Shown here in pieces: positions 18,796-27,717 of a stretch of DNA of 62,145 nucleotides; positions within the stretch are counted from its first letter, which is position 1; each line of letters opens with the position of its first letter. This stretch comes from Candidatus Accumulibacter contiguus. GTDB taxonomy: Bacteria > Pseudomonadota > Gammaproteobacteria > Burkholderiales > Rhodocyclaceae. The notes under the pieces were generated by a model. The model saw only the letters and a program-made list of their open reading frames with translations, did no database searches and was not told the origin of the DNA. The stretch lies in the NCBI RefSeq assembly GCF_012940005.1, contig NZ_SPMX01000042.1, positions 1 to 62,145 of the forward strand, in the 5' to 3' direction. The position numbers and the translations under genes were made by a program.

Positions 18796-19328
18796 TTTCG
18801 TACTCCATAACGTGCAAGGGCGAGCTGCTCGTGCCAGAAGTCGGCGGGCAGCCCGGCCTTGAGCTTCAGTTGCGCCAGGAACTGGCGTGGCTCGGGGAGC
18901 GACTCCCAGACCTGCGGCAGGAAGGTCGCGCGCCGCCTGCCATAGCGGACGACCAGACCGTCGATGCCGGGTCGCAGACGCGCCAGCGCGTCTGCCTCGC
19001 TGCTGACGGCGAAGGGCTCGGGCGGCGTCAGTAGCGAGACTTCGACGCGCGTGCGGGCAAACTCCGCCGGACTCAGGGGCGCAAAGCGCGAATCACGAAA
19101 GGCTGCGGCGACGGCGTTTTCAGCGACGTCGGTGGCAAGTGGCCGCTGCGCTTCGAGGCTGCCGATACAACCGCGCAACTGACCGTTCTGGGTGAGGGTG
19201 ACAAAGGTCGCTCCCGGCTCGGCAAGTTCCGGGAGCGGACTGACGGCCTGCGCGGCCAGTCCGAAACGCTCGGCGATGGCGTTGCGGGCGATCGTCAGCA
19301 AAGCGCTGCCCAGGGCGTCAGTGGGCAT
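18780..19328 (-). CDS. amrA: AmmeMemoRadiSam system protein A (AMMECR1 domain)
   Basis: A 182-residue AMMECR1-domain protein. The family hallmark LRGCIGSLEAQRPL is at about residues 52-65, followed by RDSRFAPLSPAEFARTRVEVSLL. It is the middle partner of the MEMO1/AMMECR1/radical SAM set. The start at 19326-19328 overlaps amrB by 11 bases. The molecular function is unknown, including for the human homologue; a role with AmrS in radical chemistry is inferred from the conserved gene order. Confidence 0.92.
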   Translation of the reverse strand: MPTDALGSALLTIARNAIAERFGLAAQAVSPLPELAEPGATFVTLTQNGQLRGCIGSLEAQRPLATDVAENAVAAAFRDSRFAPLSPAEFARTRVEVSLLTPPEPFAVSSEADALARLRPGIDGLVVRYGRRRATFLPQVWESLPEPRQFLAQLKLKAGLPADFWHEQLALARYGVRKWKEN

Positions 19329-20136
19329 GTTCGGGCTCCGCGCTGAAACTGAAGGCGCCGTAGCCGACGACTCGCGACCGGTCGCCGGCGGTGTCGCCGG
19401 AATTGCGCAGGTCCAGCAGTTGCGCCCGCAGTCCGTGCCGGCGTGCGGCCAGCAACAGACCATTGACCGGTGTCGCGCCACACGCCTGCTGATGATCGAG
19501 GTGCGCATCGAGCGCGACGATGTGGCGTGCGGTGTTGCTGTCGGTTTCCCGGGCCAGCGCGTAGGGCAGGTAGTGCGAAAGATCGGAACTGATCACGATC
19601 AGCGTCTCGTCTCCTCCCCACAGGCATTCGAGTACTTCAGCCACCTCTGCTGCCGAAGCGCGGCCGACCGCGAGCGGCAGCAGCGTGAACCCGGAAAGCA
19701 CCGTCTGCAGGAAAGGAAGCTGCACTTCCAGCGAGTGTTCAAGGGCATGTGCGGCGTCGCTGACGATGACCTGTGGCAATGGTTCGATGCTGGCCATGGC
19801 TTCCTGGTCGAGCTGGACGACGCCGAGCGGGGTGGCGAAGGCGCGGGAGGAGGGCAGCGCCAGCCCATCGACCGCGACCCGGTGGGTCGGTCCGAGCAGG
19901 ATCACGCGGCGAATGCTCTCGCGCAGGTCCGCGAGCGGCGCATAGACGCTGGCCGCGACCGGACCCGAATAGACATAGCCGGCATGCGGGGCAATGATCG
20001 CCTTCGGGCGCAGGCCTGATGCCGGCGGTGTGTGGCTCAGCATTTGCTGGAGGTCGCGCGCCAGAGCCGAAGAGGATCCGGGGTAGAACATGCCGGCAAC
20101 TGCGGCCGGACGGATTTGCGGTGTCGAATGGGTCAT
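19318..20136 (-). CDS. amrB: AmmeMemoRadiSam system protein B (MEMO1 family)
   Basis: A 272-residue MEMO1-like protein, related to class III extradiol dioxygenases. Putative metal-binding histidines lie in APHAGYVYSG (about residue 50) and GPTHRV (about residue 83), and further conserved segments are HSLEVQLPFLQ and SSDLSHY. It is the first gene of the amrBAS-hydrolase operon. Only 34 bp separate it from divergent ispD, so both promoters must overlap or lie inside the coding starts. Confidence 0.93.
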   Translation of the reverse strand: MTHSTPQIRPAAVAGMFYPGSSSALARDLQQMLSHTPPASGLRPKAIIAPHAGYVYSGPVAASVYAPLADLRESIRRVILLGPTHRVAVDGLALPSSRAFATPLGVVQLDQEAMASIEPLPQVIVSDAAHALEHSLEVQLPFLQTVLSGFTLLPLAVGRASAAEVAEVLECLWGGDETLIVISSDLSHYLPYALARETDSNTARHIVALDAHLDHQQACGATPVNGLLLAARRHGLRAQLLDLRNSGDTAGDRSRVVGYGAFSFSAEPEHAH

Positions 20137-20170
20137 GTGCTTGCTCCTCGATACTGGTTAAAATTACGCC

Positions 20171-20869
20171 ATGCAAAGCTACTACGCAATCGTCCCCGCT
20201 GCCGGTTCGGGATCGCGCTTTGGCGGCGAAACGCCCAAACAATATCAGATGCTTGCCGGACGACCATTGATCTATCACAGTCTTGCGGCACTCTCTCGCC
20301 ATGCACGCATCGAGCGGGTCTGGGTGGTGCTGTCGCCAGAAGATAAATGGTGGCGACAGCACGATTGGACAAGTCTAGGCTATAAACTGGAAACCATTTT
20401 CTGTGGCGGTGCGACACGATCCGCCAGCGTCCGCAATGGCCTCGACGCTGCGGCGACGGCTGCCGACGACGAAGACTGGGTGCTGGTGCATGACGCCGCG
20501 CGTCCCTGTCTTTCGCAGGCGATGTTGACGGCCCTTTGCGATGAACTTGCCGGCGATCCCGTCGGCGGCCTTCTCGCGGTGCCGGTGGCGGACACGCTGA
20601 AACGCGCCGACGCCGAGCAGCGCGTGGCCGGTACCGAGCCGCGCGATGGCTTGTGGCAGGCGCAGACGCCGCAGATGTTTCGTTACGGCCTGCTGACCCG
20701 GGTTCTGACGGAACATCGCACCGGCACCGACGAAGCGTCGGCCGTGGAGGCCGCCGGTTTCCGGCCGAAACTGGTGCAGAGTGACGCCAGCAATCTCAAG
20801 GTCACCTATCCGGTCGATCTGCGACTGGCGGAACTGATCCTGCTGGCGAGGATGCAGGAGGGTCAATGA
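20171..20869 (+). CDS. ispD: 2-C-methyl-D-erythritol 4-phosphate cytidylyltransferase
   Basis: The 232-residue IspD joins CTP and 2-C-methyl-D-erythritol 4-phosphate in the MEP route to isoprenoids. The nucleotide-binding loop PAAGSGSRFGGETPKQY is at the N-terminus, and VHDAARPC and the Asp/Thr motif (EHRTGTDEASAVE) follow. It is paired with ispF, as is usual. The TGA at 20867-20869 is directly followed by the first base of hairpin element copy B, which fills the whole gap to ispF. Confidence 0.96.
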   Translation: MQSYYAIVPAAGSGSRFGGETPKQYQMLAGRPLIYHSLAALSRHARIERVWVVLSPEDKWWRQHDWTSLGYKLETIFCGGATRSASVRNGLDAAATAADDEDWVLVHDAARPCLSQAMLTALCDELAGDPVGGLLAVPVADTLKRADAEQRVAGTEPRDGLWQAQTPQMFRYGLLTRVLTEHRTGTDEASAVEAAGFRPKLVQSDASNLKVTYPVDLRLAELILLARMQEGQ

Positions 20870-20994
20870 TTAATGTGAAAGTCGCGTCAGCGACTCACGA
20901 ATCTCCCCTCCCCCCTCGCGGGGGGAGGGGTCGGGGGGAGAGGGAAACGGTCATGACTTTCATGGTCGAAGGTGTCTGGAAAAGTCATGACCGT
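20870..20994 (-). repeat. Hairpin element copy B (ispD-ispF junction)
   Basis: Complete copy in minus orientation. It starts at the base after the ispD stop codon and ends in AAAGTCATGACCGT, whose ATG at 20987-20989 is the start codon of ispF. The whole intergenic region of this essential gene pair is therefore made of the element. Confidence 0.9.
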
Positions 20995-21469
20995 TCGCAT
21001 CGGACAAGGTTGCGATATTCACGCGCTGGTTCCGGGACGCAAGCTGATCCTCGGCGGCGTCGACATTCCGCATGCCTGCGGCCTGCTCGGCCATTCCGAC
21101 GCGGATGCGCTGCTGCACGCGATCACCGACGCACTGCTCGGCGCCGCTGCGCTGGGCGACATCGGCCGTCACTTTCCCGATACCGACGCCCGCTATCGGG
21201 GTGCCGACAGCCGGCAGTTGCTGCGCGCGACGCTTGCGCTGCTGGCGCAGGCCGGCTGGCAAATCGGCAATGTCGACGCAACGATCATCACTGAGCAGCC
21301 GAAGATGGCGCCGCACCTGCCGCAGATGGTCGCCAACATCGCTGCCGACCTGCAGGTGCCCGCAAGCTGTGTCAATGTCAAGGCCAAGACCGCCGAACGG
21401 CTGGGCTTTGTCGGCCGCGGCGAGGGCATCGCCACCGAGGCGGTGGTGCTGATCTGCCGGGGGGCTTGA
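20987..21469 (+). CDS. ispF: 2-C-methyl-D-erythritol 2,4-cyclodiphosphate synthase
   Basis: A 160-residue IspF, the MEP-pathway cyclase. The zinc-site motif GQGCDIHAL is at residues 6-14, [19 protein letters not shown] at about 36-54, and [17 protein letters not shown] near the end. Usual IspF proteins begin close to MRIGQG; here the ATG and the codons for T and V come from the hairpin element, giving MTVRIGQG. An in-frame GTG at 20972 is possible but less likely. The trimeric enzyme is essential where this pathway is the only source of isoprenoids. Confidence 0.96.
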   Translation: MTVRIGQGCDIHALVPGRKLILGGVDIPHACGLLGHSDADALLHAITDALLGAAALGDIGRHFPDTDARYRGADSRQLLRATLALLAQAGWQIGNVDATIITEQPKMAPHLPQMVANIAADLQVPASCVNVKAKTAERLGFVGRGEGIATEAVVLICRGA

Positions 21470-21562
21470 GGGTTTCTCCGCACGGCTGGTTCCGATCCCC
21501 CTACGCCATATCCCATCAAGCCTGTCCCATTAAGCATCCACTCATCGAAGGGGTCACGAGGG

Positions 21563-23638
21563 TCAAGGCGGCGCCGGGGGCTCCGCACCGCTGATCCCGA
21601 ACACTTGTTTGCGGATCCGGAACAATTCGTCGCGCGCGGCGGCGGCTTTCTCGAATTCGAGGTTCCTGGCGTACTCGAGCATCTCCTTTTCCAGGCGTCG
21701 CAGTTCGCGTGCCAGTTGCTTTTCGCTCATCGCTTCGTAGTTGGCCTGCTGCTGCGCCGCCTTGAGGTCGCGCTGTGCGTTCTCGGTATCATAGACCCCG
21801 TCGATGATGTCGATGACGCGCTTGCTGATTCCCTTGGGAACGATGCCATTGGCTTCGTTGAAAGCGAGCTGTTTGAGCCGCCGTCGTTCGGTTTCGGCGA
21901 TCGCGCGCTGCATTGAGCCGGTTACCCTGTCGGCGTAGAGGATGGCGGTACCATGCAGGTGGCGGGCGGCGCGGCCGATGGTCTGAATCAGCGAGCGCTC
22001 GGAACGTAGGAAACCTTCCTTGTCGGCGTCGAGGATCGCCACCAGCGAGACTTCGGGAATGTCCAGGCCTTCACGCAGCAGGTTGATGCCGACCAGAACG
22101 TCGAATCGGGCGAGGCGCAGATCGCGAATGATCTCGACGCGCTCGACGGTATCGACATCCGAATGCAGATAACGCACCCGCACCTCGTGTTCGTTGAGGT
22201 AGTCGGTGAGATCTTCGGCCATGCGCTTGGTCAGCGTGGTGACCAGCACCCGCTCTGCCTGTGCGACGCGCAGTCGGATCTCCGACAGCAGGTCGTCGAC
22301 CTGGGTCGAGGCGGGGCGAACGATGAGTATCGGGTCGACCAGCCCGGTCGGACGGACGAGCTGCTCGACAACCTGTCCCTGATGTGTCGTTTCGTAGTCG
22401 GCAGGGGTGGCCGAAACGAAGATCGTCTGCCGCATCAGGGCTTCGAACTCGGCGAACTTCAGCGGCCGGTTGTCGAGTGCCGACGGCAGACGGAATCCGT
22501 AATTGACGAGGTTCTCCTTGCGCGAGCGGTCGCCCTTGTACATGCCGCCGACCTGCGAAACCGAGACATGGGACTCGTCGATGAACATCAGCGCATCGGC
22601 AGCCAGATAGTCGATCAGGGTGGGCGGGGGTTCACCGGCCTGGCGTCCCGAGAGATGCCGGGAATAGTTCTCGATCCCCTTGCAGAAACCGACCTGATCG
22701 AGCATTTCGAGGTCGAAACGGGTGCGCTGCTCGATGCGCTGCGCCTCGAGCAGGCGATTTTCGGCGTTGAAGAAAGCAATCCGCTCAAGGAGTTCGCCCT
22801 TGATCGCCTCGATCGCCCGCAACACCGTTTCGCGCGGGGTGACGTAGTGCGACGATGGGAAAACCGTGAAGCGCAGCAGCCGGGCTTGCAGATGACCGGT
22901 CAAGGGGTCGAAAAGCTGCAGGCCTTCGATCTCGTCGTCGAACAGCGAGATCCGGATCGCCTGTTCGGCGTGTTCAGCGGGGAATACGTCGATGGTGTCG
23001 CCGCGAACGCGAAAGGTGCCGCGGTGAAAGTCGGTCTCATTGCGCTCGTACTGCATGTCGGCAAGGCTTTTGATCAGCTCGCGCTGACCGATGCGATCGC
23101 CGACGCGCATGATCAGGATCATCTTGCTGTACTCGTCGCGGTCACCGAGGCCATAAATGCACGAGACGGTGGCAACGATCACGCAATCACGGCGTTCGAG
23201 CAGGCTCTTGGTGGCGGACAGGCGCATCTGCTCGATGTGCTCGTTGATCGACGAATCCTTTTCGATGAACAGGTCGCGTGCCGGAACATAAGCCTCGGGC
23301 TGGTAGTAGTCGTAATAGGAAACAAAATACTCGACCGCGTTGTCGGGAAAGAACTCGCGGAATTCGGCATAGAGCTGTGCAGCGAGCGTCTTGTTGGGTG
23401 CCAGCACCAGCGCCGGACGGCCGGTTCGCGCGATGACGTTGGCCATGGTGTAGGTCTTGCCCGAGCCGGTGACGCCGAGCAGGGTCTGGAACGAGAGCCC
23501 ATCCTGCAGTCCCTCGACCAGCTGGTCAATTGCCGCCGGTTGATCACCAGCCGGCAGGAAGGGCTGGTAGAGACGAAACGGGCTGCCCTCGAAGGTGACG
23601 AAGGGCGGCTTTTGAGGAGAACTTGCTCGATCTGGCAT
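21563..23638 (-). CDS. uvrB: Excinuclease ABC subunit B
   Basis: UvrB, 691 residues, the damage-verifying helicase of nucleotide excision repair. Walker [16 protein letters not shown] is at about residues 55-69, the beta-hairpin region [12 protein letters not shown] at about 108-119, then the helicase motifs ([29 protein letters not shown]) and a C-terminal UVR motif ([20 protein letters not shown]) that binds UvrA or UvrC. I did not find a clear LexA box in the 176 bp ahead of the start. Confidence 0.96.
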   Translation of the reverse strand: MPDRASSPQKPPFVTFEGSPFRLYQPFLPAGDQPAAIDQLVEGLQDGLSFQTLLGVTGSGKTYTMANVIARTGRPALVLAPNKTLAAQLYAEFREFFPDNAVEYFVSYYDYYQPEAYVPARDLFIEKDSSINEHIEQMRLSATKSLLERRDCVIVATVSCIYGLGDRDEYSKMILIMRVGDRIGQRELIKSLADMQYERNETDFHRGTFRVRGDTIDVFPAEHAEQAIRISLFDDEIEGLQLFDPLTGHLQARLLRFTVFPSSHYVTPRETVLRAIEAIKGELLERIAFFNAENRLLEAQRIEQRTRFDLEMLDQVGFCKGIENYSRHLSGRQAGEPPPTLIDYLAADALMFIDESHVSVSQVGGMYKGDRSRKENLVNYGFRLPSALDNRPLKFAEFEALMRQTIFVSATPADYETTHQGQVVEQLVRPTGLVDPILIVRPASTQVDDLLSEIRLRVAQAERVLVTTLTKRMAEDLTDYLNEHEVRVRYLHSDVDTVERVEIIRDLRLARFDVLVGINLLREGLDIPEVSLVAILDADKEGFLRSERSLIQTIGRAARHLHGTAILYADRVTGSMQRAIAETERRRLKQLAFNEANGIVPKGISKRVIDIIDGVYDTENAQRDLKAAQQQANYEAMSEKQLARELRRLEKEMLEYARNLEFEKAAAARDELFRIRKQVFGISGAEPPAPP

Positions 23639-23814
23639 GCTAGAATTCTACGTTGTTTCGCGACAGACCGGCGCCGGGAACGAAAACGGCAGTCGGGCAA
23701 TCTGTCCCGCGGACCAGATTGCGCCTCCGGTGAATGAAGTCAGCCATGCACAACCGGTTTCGTCCAGGCGCAACGGACCCATTCTGACCAACTGAGCAAC
23801 TGAGGAAAAACTGC

Positions 23815-25017
23815 ATGACCGCTTCGATTTTCGCTGCCGTGGAAATGGCCCCACGCGATCCCATTCTCGGCCTTACCGAGTCATTCAACGCCGACGCCCG
23901 CTCGACCAAGGTCAATCTCGGCGTTGGCGTGTACCTCGACGGCAGCGGCAAGGTTCCCCTGCTTTCTGCGGTCAAGCTGGCCGAAAAGGCCCGTCTGGAA
24001 GCCATGCCGCCGCGTGCCTATCAGCCGATCGACGGTCTTGCCGCCTACAACCAGATCGTACAGAAGCTGCTTTTCGGCGCCGACTCGGCACTCCTCGCGG
24101 ATGGGCGTGTGCTCACCATCGAAGCGCTGGGCGGCACCGGCGCGCTCAAGGTCGGTGCCGACTATCTACGGCGACTGCTGCCCGACGCCACGGTGTACCT
24201 CAGTGATCCGAGCTGGGAAAATCATCGCGCACTTTTCGAGAATGCAGGCTTCACGGTGGCGACCTATCCCTACTACGATCCGGCGACGCGTGCCGTCAAT
24301 TTCGCCGCCATGCAGGCTGGACTGAATGCCTTGCCGGCGGGTTCGATCGTCGTTCTGCATGCCTGTTGCCATAATCCGACCGGCGCGGATCTCGACGCAG
24401 CACAGTGGCGCCAAGTCATCGACGTGCTCAGCGCACGTGGCCTCCTGGCCTTCGTCGACATCGCCTATCAGGGTTTTGCCGACGGCCTCGAAGAGGATGC
24501 ACTGGCGCTCCGGCTGTTTGCCGAGTCCGGCCTGCAGTTCCTCGTGGCGAGTTCGTTTTCAAAATCGTTCTCGCTGTACGGAGAGCGCGTCGGCGCCCTG
24601 TCGGTGGTCACCGCCAACCGGGATGAAACGGCGCGCGTGCTGTCACAGATCAAGCGCATCGTCCGCACCAACTACTCCAGCCCGCCGACGCATGGCGGTG
24701 CCATCGTTGCTGCGGTATTGTCCAGTCCGGAACTGCACCAGATGTGGGAAGAGGAACTGGCAGAAATGCGCGGGCGAATCCGCGCCATGCGCATCAGCCT
24801 GGTGGACAAGCTGCGGGGCAGGGGAGTCAGCCAGGACTACTCCTTTGTCATCCGGCAGCGGGGGATGTTCTCCTATACTGGGCTGAGCGTCGAGCAGGTC
24901 GACCGCATGCGCGAGGAATTCGGCATCTACGCCGTGAGCACCGGTCGAATCTGCCTGGCAGCGCTGAATACGCACAACATCGACTACGTGGCTGACGCCA
25001 TCGCGGCCGTTCTTTAA
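23815..25017 (+). CDS. tyrB: Aromatic/aspartate aminotransferase (class I)
   Basis: A 400-residue PLP enzyme of the aspartate/tyrosine aminotransferase family. The PLP lysine is in SSFSKSFSLYGERVG, the N-terminal NLGVGVYLD and the HACCHNPTGADL and RICLAALN motifs match AspC/TyrB. It should exchange amino groups between 2-oxoglutarate and aspartate or aromatic amino acids; which substrate dominates cannot be read off, so the symbol is tentative. It is divergent from uvrB and convergent with the AsmA-like gene, with only 6 bp between stops. Confidence 0.88.
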   Translation: MTASIFAAVEMAPRDPILGLTESFNADARSTKVNLGVGVYLDGSGKVPLLSAVKLAEKARLEAMPPRAYQPIDGLAAYNQIVQKLLFGADSALLADGRVLTIEALGGTGALKVGADYLRRLLPDATVYLSDPSWENHRALFENAGFTVATYPYYDPATRAVNFAAMQAGLNALPAGSIVVLHACCHNPTGADLDAAQWRQVIDVLSARGLLAFVDIAYQGFADGLEEDALALRLFAESGLQFLVASSFSKSFSLYGERVGALSVVTANRDETARVLSQIKRIVRTNYSSPPTHGGAIVAAVLSSPELHQMWEEELAEMRGRIRAMRISLVDKLRGRGVSQDYSFVIRQRGMFSYTGLSVEQVDRMREEFGIYAVSTGRICLAALNTHNIDYVADAIAAVL

Positions 25018-25023
25018 CGGCGA

Positions 25024-26889
25024 TCAGCGCTTGGCCGTCTGCGTCAGCGGCGACTTGAGGGGGCCGCTGATCAGGATCAGCCGGCTGCTGTGATCGGCCT
25101 GGCCGCGCATCAGAACGTCCATCCTGCCGCGCAACTGCAGATTGCGGCTCAGTTCGATCTGCCCGCTAGACTGCATCAATCCGGCATTCAGCAGCAGGCG
25201 CGAAAAGAGGAAAGCGTTTGGCGTTACCGTGATGGCGCCGGACAATTCCTCGAAACGGGTCCAGCCGCCCAGCGTAGCGGGCGCAGCCGATGCCCGGCGT
25301 ACCGCCTCGGGAAGATCGATGCCACCCAGTCTGCCGCGATGCATGGTGAAGTTTCCATTGGCCTGGAGAGCGGCAGGCAGACCCGGCCAACTGGCCGAGT
25401 TTGCCGAGAATTTCAGCTTGCCATTGGTCTCGCCTTCGAATTGCCCCCCAATTCCCAGGGCTTCGCCGAGCTTCCGGGCATTGATCCGCTCGAACGACAG
25501 TTCACCAGCAATGGCCGCTTGCTGTCCATCACGCAGTATCACCGCTGCGCGTACCAGGCCATCGAAAATCCGCGACTCGAAGCTGTCGATGACCCAATCG
25601 CTTCCTTCGATTGTGCCCTTCACGTTCAAGGAATCAAACAGATACGGCGAACCCTGCGCTACCCGCCAGGCGATCGCATCGATCTGAACCGCGACCCCGC
25701 GCTCGCCCGGGTTGAGCTTCAGCTGCAGGCTGCGGTCTTGCGAGCGCAGCGAGATCGATTCCAGGAGGTGATCGGCAGAGAGTTCGCACTGGCCATCCAT
25801 TTCGCCAATGACCAGTTCGGCGAACGAGAATGCCGCATTCCTGAGCGTGACGCGCAGCACGCCGGCCCGGGCTGACTTGCTTTGGGCAGAAGCAAGCATC
25901 CGCGACAGATTCGCGACCGCATTCGCTGACAGCCTGAGGTCGCTCAGCTCTACCTCCTTGAAGAGAATCTTGTCTGCCCGCAGCGTTAGCAGTGCGGGCT
26001 GCAGCCGGACCTCGGCGATCTGAACCCTGTCGTCTCCCTCACCGAGACGTACATTGCCGAGCAGCATGCCCGGCCGCGGGTAGAAGCTGACATGCATGCG
26101 ATCGATTTTGGCAGGCTGCCCGGTGCTTTGCGCCAGGCTGGCTTCCACTTCCGGCAGGTAGTTGGCGTAGGGAAAGAACAGCGCCAGAAGAAAGAGCAGG
26201 GCACAGAGCAACAATCCCCCCAGCAGCAGGCTCAGCGACCAGGTCAGCGACCAACGCGGGCGGCTACGCCGGATCGGTTTGAGATCCGGCTGGTCGTCAG
26301 CAGTGGCGGGCCTGGTGATGGCCTTCAGACGATCCATCAGGGATGGTCTCGGAACCGCTACGTCGGCTGTTTCCAGCAGCGCCGCTGTGGCTTCCCGGTT
26401 CAACGGTATGGCCGCGCCGGAATGCAGACCACCACTCAGTGAAGGCTGGGGCGTGAGCAGGCCCGAGGAGTGCGAAAGTCGGCCTTCCCGATTTTCCGGA
26501 AATGGAATGATCCGGCTTTTCTGAGCATCCGAGAGGGGTGGCTGGGCCGGCGCTGCCGGCGGCTTCTCGCCAAAGGTGGAGAATTCGGAGACTACGCGGA
26601 TGGCCGTTGCCACGACGCCTGTGGGCGAGTCCTTGGCGTGCCGCCAGACCGAGTTTTTCTCGACTCGTCGCTCGATGAAACCATCGTTTTCCAGTTCGAG
26701 CAGCGCGTTCTGGGTGATCGGTGCATTGCCGGTCTTTTCGCACAACTCGGCAACTGTGGCGTTGCCATCGACGAGAATGAGGACCATCCGGATGTTTCTC
26801 TGGACGACCCGCGTTCGTTGCAGCATCGCTTCCTCACCGGCCGGTGTCTTGGCGAAAACCAGATTGGCATCGAGCAGATCAGGGTCCAT
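25024..26889 (-). CDS. AsmA-like membrane protein with cytoplasmic winged-helix-like domain
   Basis: A 621-residue protein with an unusual build. Residues 1-90 look like a winged-helix domain (RNIRMVLILVDGNATVAELCEKTG, LLELENDGFIERR). A Pro/Ser-rich linker follows (about 105-210). A single membrane helix spans about 216-241. The remainder is an AsmA-type periplasmic region that begins with the family feature ASLAQSTGQPAKIDRMHVSF and ends in an AsmA C-terminal domain (GRLGGIDLPEAVRRAS, LMQSSGQIELSRNL). AsmA relatives act in outer-membrane lipid homeostasis. The winged-helix part may report on the envelope or bind a partner; both are inference. Confidence 0.78.
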   Translation of the reverse strand: MDPDLLDANLVFAKTPAGEEAMLQRTRVVQRNIRMVLILVDGNATVAELCEKTGNAPITQNALLELENDGFIERRVEKNSVWRHAKDSPTGVVATAIRVVSEFSTFGEKPPAAPAQPPLSDAQKSRIIPFPENREGRLSHSSGLLTPQPSLSGGLHSGAAIPLNREATAALLETADVAVPRPSLMDRLKAITRPATADDQPDLKPIRRSRPRWSLTWSLSLLLGGLLLCALLFLLALFFPYANYLPEVEASLAQSTGQPAKIDRMHVSFYPRPGMLLGNVRLGEGDDRVQIAEVRLQPALLTLRADKILFKEVELSDLRLSANAVANLSRMLASAQSKSARAGVLRVTLRNAAFSFAELVIGEMDGQCELSADHLLESISLRSQDRSLQLKLNPGERGVAVQIDAIAWRVAQGSPYLFDSLNVKGTIEGSDWVIDSFESRIFDGLVRAAVILRDGQQAAIAGELSFERINARKLGEALGIGGQFEGETNGKLKFSANSASWPGLPAALQANGNFTMHRGRLGGIDLPEAVRRASAAPATLGGWTRFEELSGAITVTPNAFLFSRLLLNAGLMQSSGQIELSRNLQLRGRMDVLMRGQADHSSRLILISGPLKSPLTQTAKR

Positions 26890-27089
26890 TTTCTTGGCAG
26901 GGCCGTAGGATCAAGGAATGGTTCAGCAGTGGGCAAGATCGAATTGTGCGCCTTGTCGGCGGGTGGGAAAAGCGGTGACGATGTGGGTTGCCGGTTTCAC
27001 CTTGATAGCATAACCGGCCTGGCCCATCCCTGCACGACAAATTGCCTGCTTGTGAATCGTGCGTGTAGCGTTGGCCAGACCGGCAGGCG

Positions 27090-27140
27090 GGCTGGCCGTT
27101 CACTCCGGCAGCGGCGCTGGGCGGTAATGAACGGCCAGCC
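27090..27140. repeat. Long perfect inverted repeat (13-bp arms)
   Basis: GGCTGGCCGTTCA at 27090-27102 pairs exactly with TGAACGGCCAGCC at 27128-27140 across a 25-base spacer. It sits in a 355 bp gene-free stretch (26890-27244) next to the hairpin at 27160-27193. No T-run follows, so a terminator is not obvious. Confidence 0.6.
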
Positions 27141-27159
27141 AGACGCCAGAAGTCAAACG

Positions 27160-27193
27160 CACTCCGCCTCGCCGGTGTGGGCGAGGCGGAGTG
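27160..27193 (-). terminator. Strong hairpin, probable terminator of the 27245-27583 gene
   Basis: A perfect 14-bp stem, CACTCCGCCTCGCC with GGCGAGGCGGAGTG, and a 6-base loop. Read on the minus strand it follows the stop at 27245 by about 50 bases and continues into GCGTTTGACTT, a weak T-run. The rest of 26890-27244 holds the inverted repeat at 27090-27140 and no gene. Confidence 0.55.
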
Positions 27194-27244
27194 GGATCCT
27201 TTGCAACAGTGTGAGCAATGTGCGGAGCCGCCCGGCGCTGCCAG

Positions 27245-27583
27245 CTATTCGTTTTCTCCGGTCGCAGGTTCCGGAGCGATGACGTCGCGGATCGCAGTCT
27301 TCAGCTCGCTGCGGTCGAGATGGACGAGCAGCAGCAGACCGGCGCGAACGAGTTCTTCCTTGCTGGCGGAGACGCCCTTGCGCGCCAGTTGCTTTTTCAG
27401 CTTGGAGAGTTCGAGGAATTCGCTTTTCGTCAGGCGTATCTTGCAGCGAACCGTTTTTGCGGTTTGTTTCCCTTTTTTCCGGGTCGGCTTCTCGGCAGTT
27501 TTTCCGGCGAGCCTTCTGAGTTTGAGTTCGTGTGCGGCGGCGGCAATCGGGTCATCGCCGGGAAGTGTGGCTGATGCGGACAT
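27245..27583 (-). CDS. Conserved-looking basic protein of unknown function
   Basis: A 112-residue protein, strongly basic in the middle (KPTRKKGKQTAKTVRCKIRL) with a C-terminal helical part (SKEELVRAGLLLLVHLDRSELKTAIRDVI). The pattern of a short strand (VRCKIRLTKSEFLELSKLKKQL) followed by two helices resembles a ribbon-helix-helix DNA-binding fold, but the match is weak. It stands alone between the AsmA-like gene and the phosphate-binding protein, both on the same strand, and is followed by a strong hairpin. I do not know its function. Confidence 0.62.
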   Translation of the reverse strand: MSASATLPGDDPIAAAAHELKLRRLAGKTAEKPTRKKGKQTAKTVRCKIRLTKSEFLELSKLKKQLARKGVSASKEELVRAGLLLLVHLDRSELKTAIRDVIAPEPATGENE

Positions 27584-27717
27584 TCAAATCTCCGTGACAG
27601 GATGCAACAGAAGCGGTTCAAGGGGCAACGGGGGCGCTGGATTGGCCAAAGGCTGTCCGGCGCCTCGTCGCGGGAGGGTGTTTTCTCCGGAGGGAGGCTC
27701 CGGAGTGGTGGCGATGC

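Noticed and set aside
22163-23737. A plus-strand frame of 524 codons over uvrB
   Set aside because: Antisense shadow of uvrB.
23639-23814. A tRNA or LexA box between uvrB and the aminotransferase
   Set aside because: No T-loop sequence or clover-leaf pairing, and no CTG-N10-CAG motif was found.
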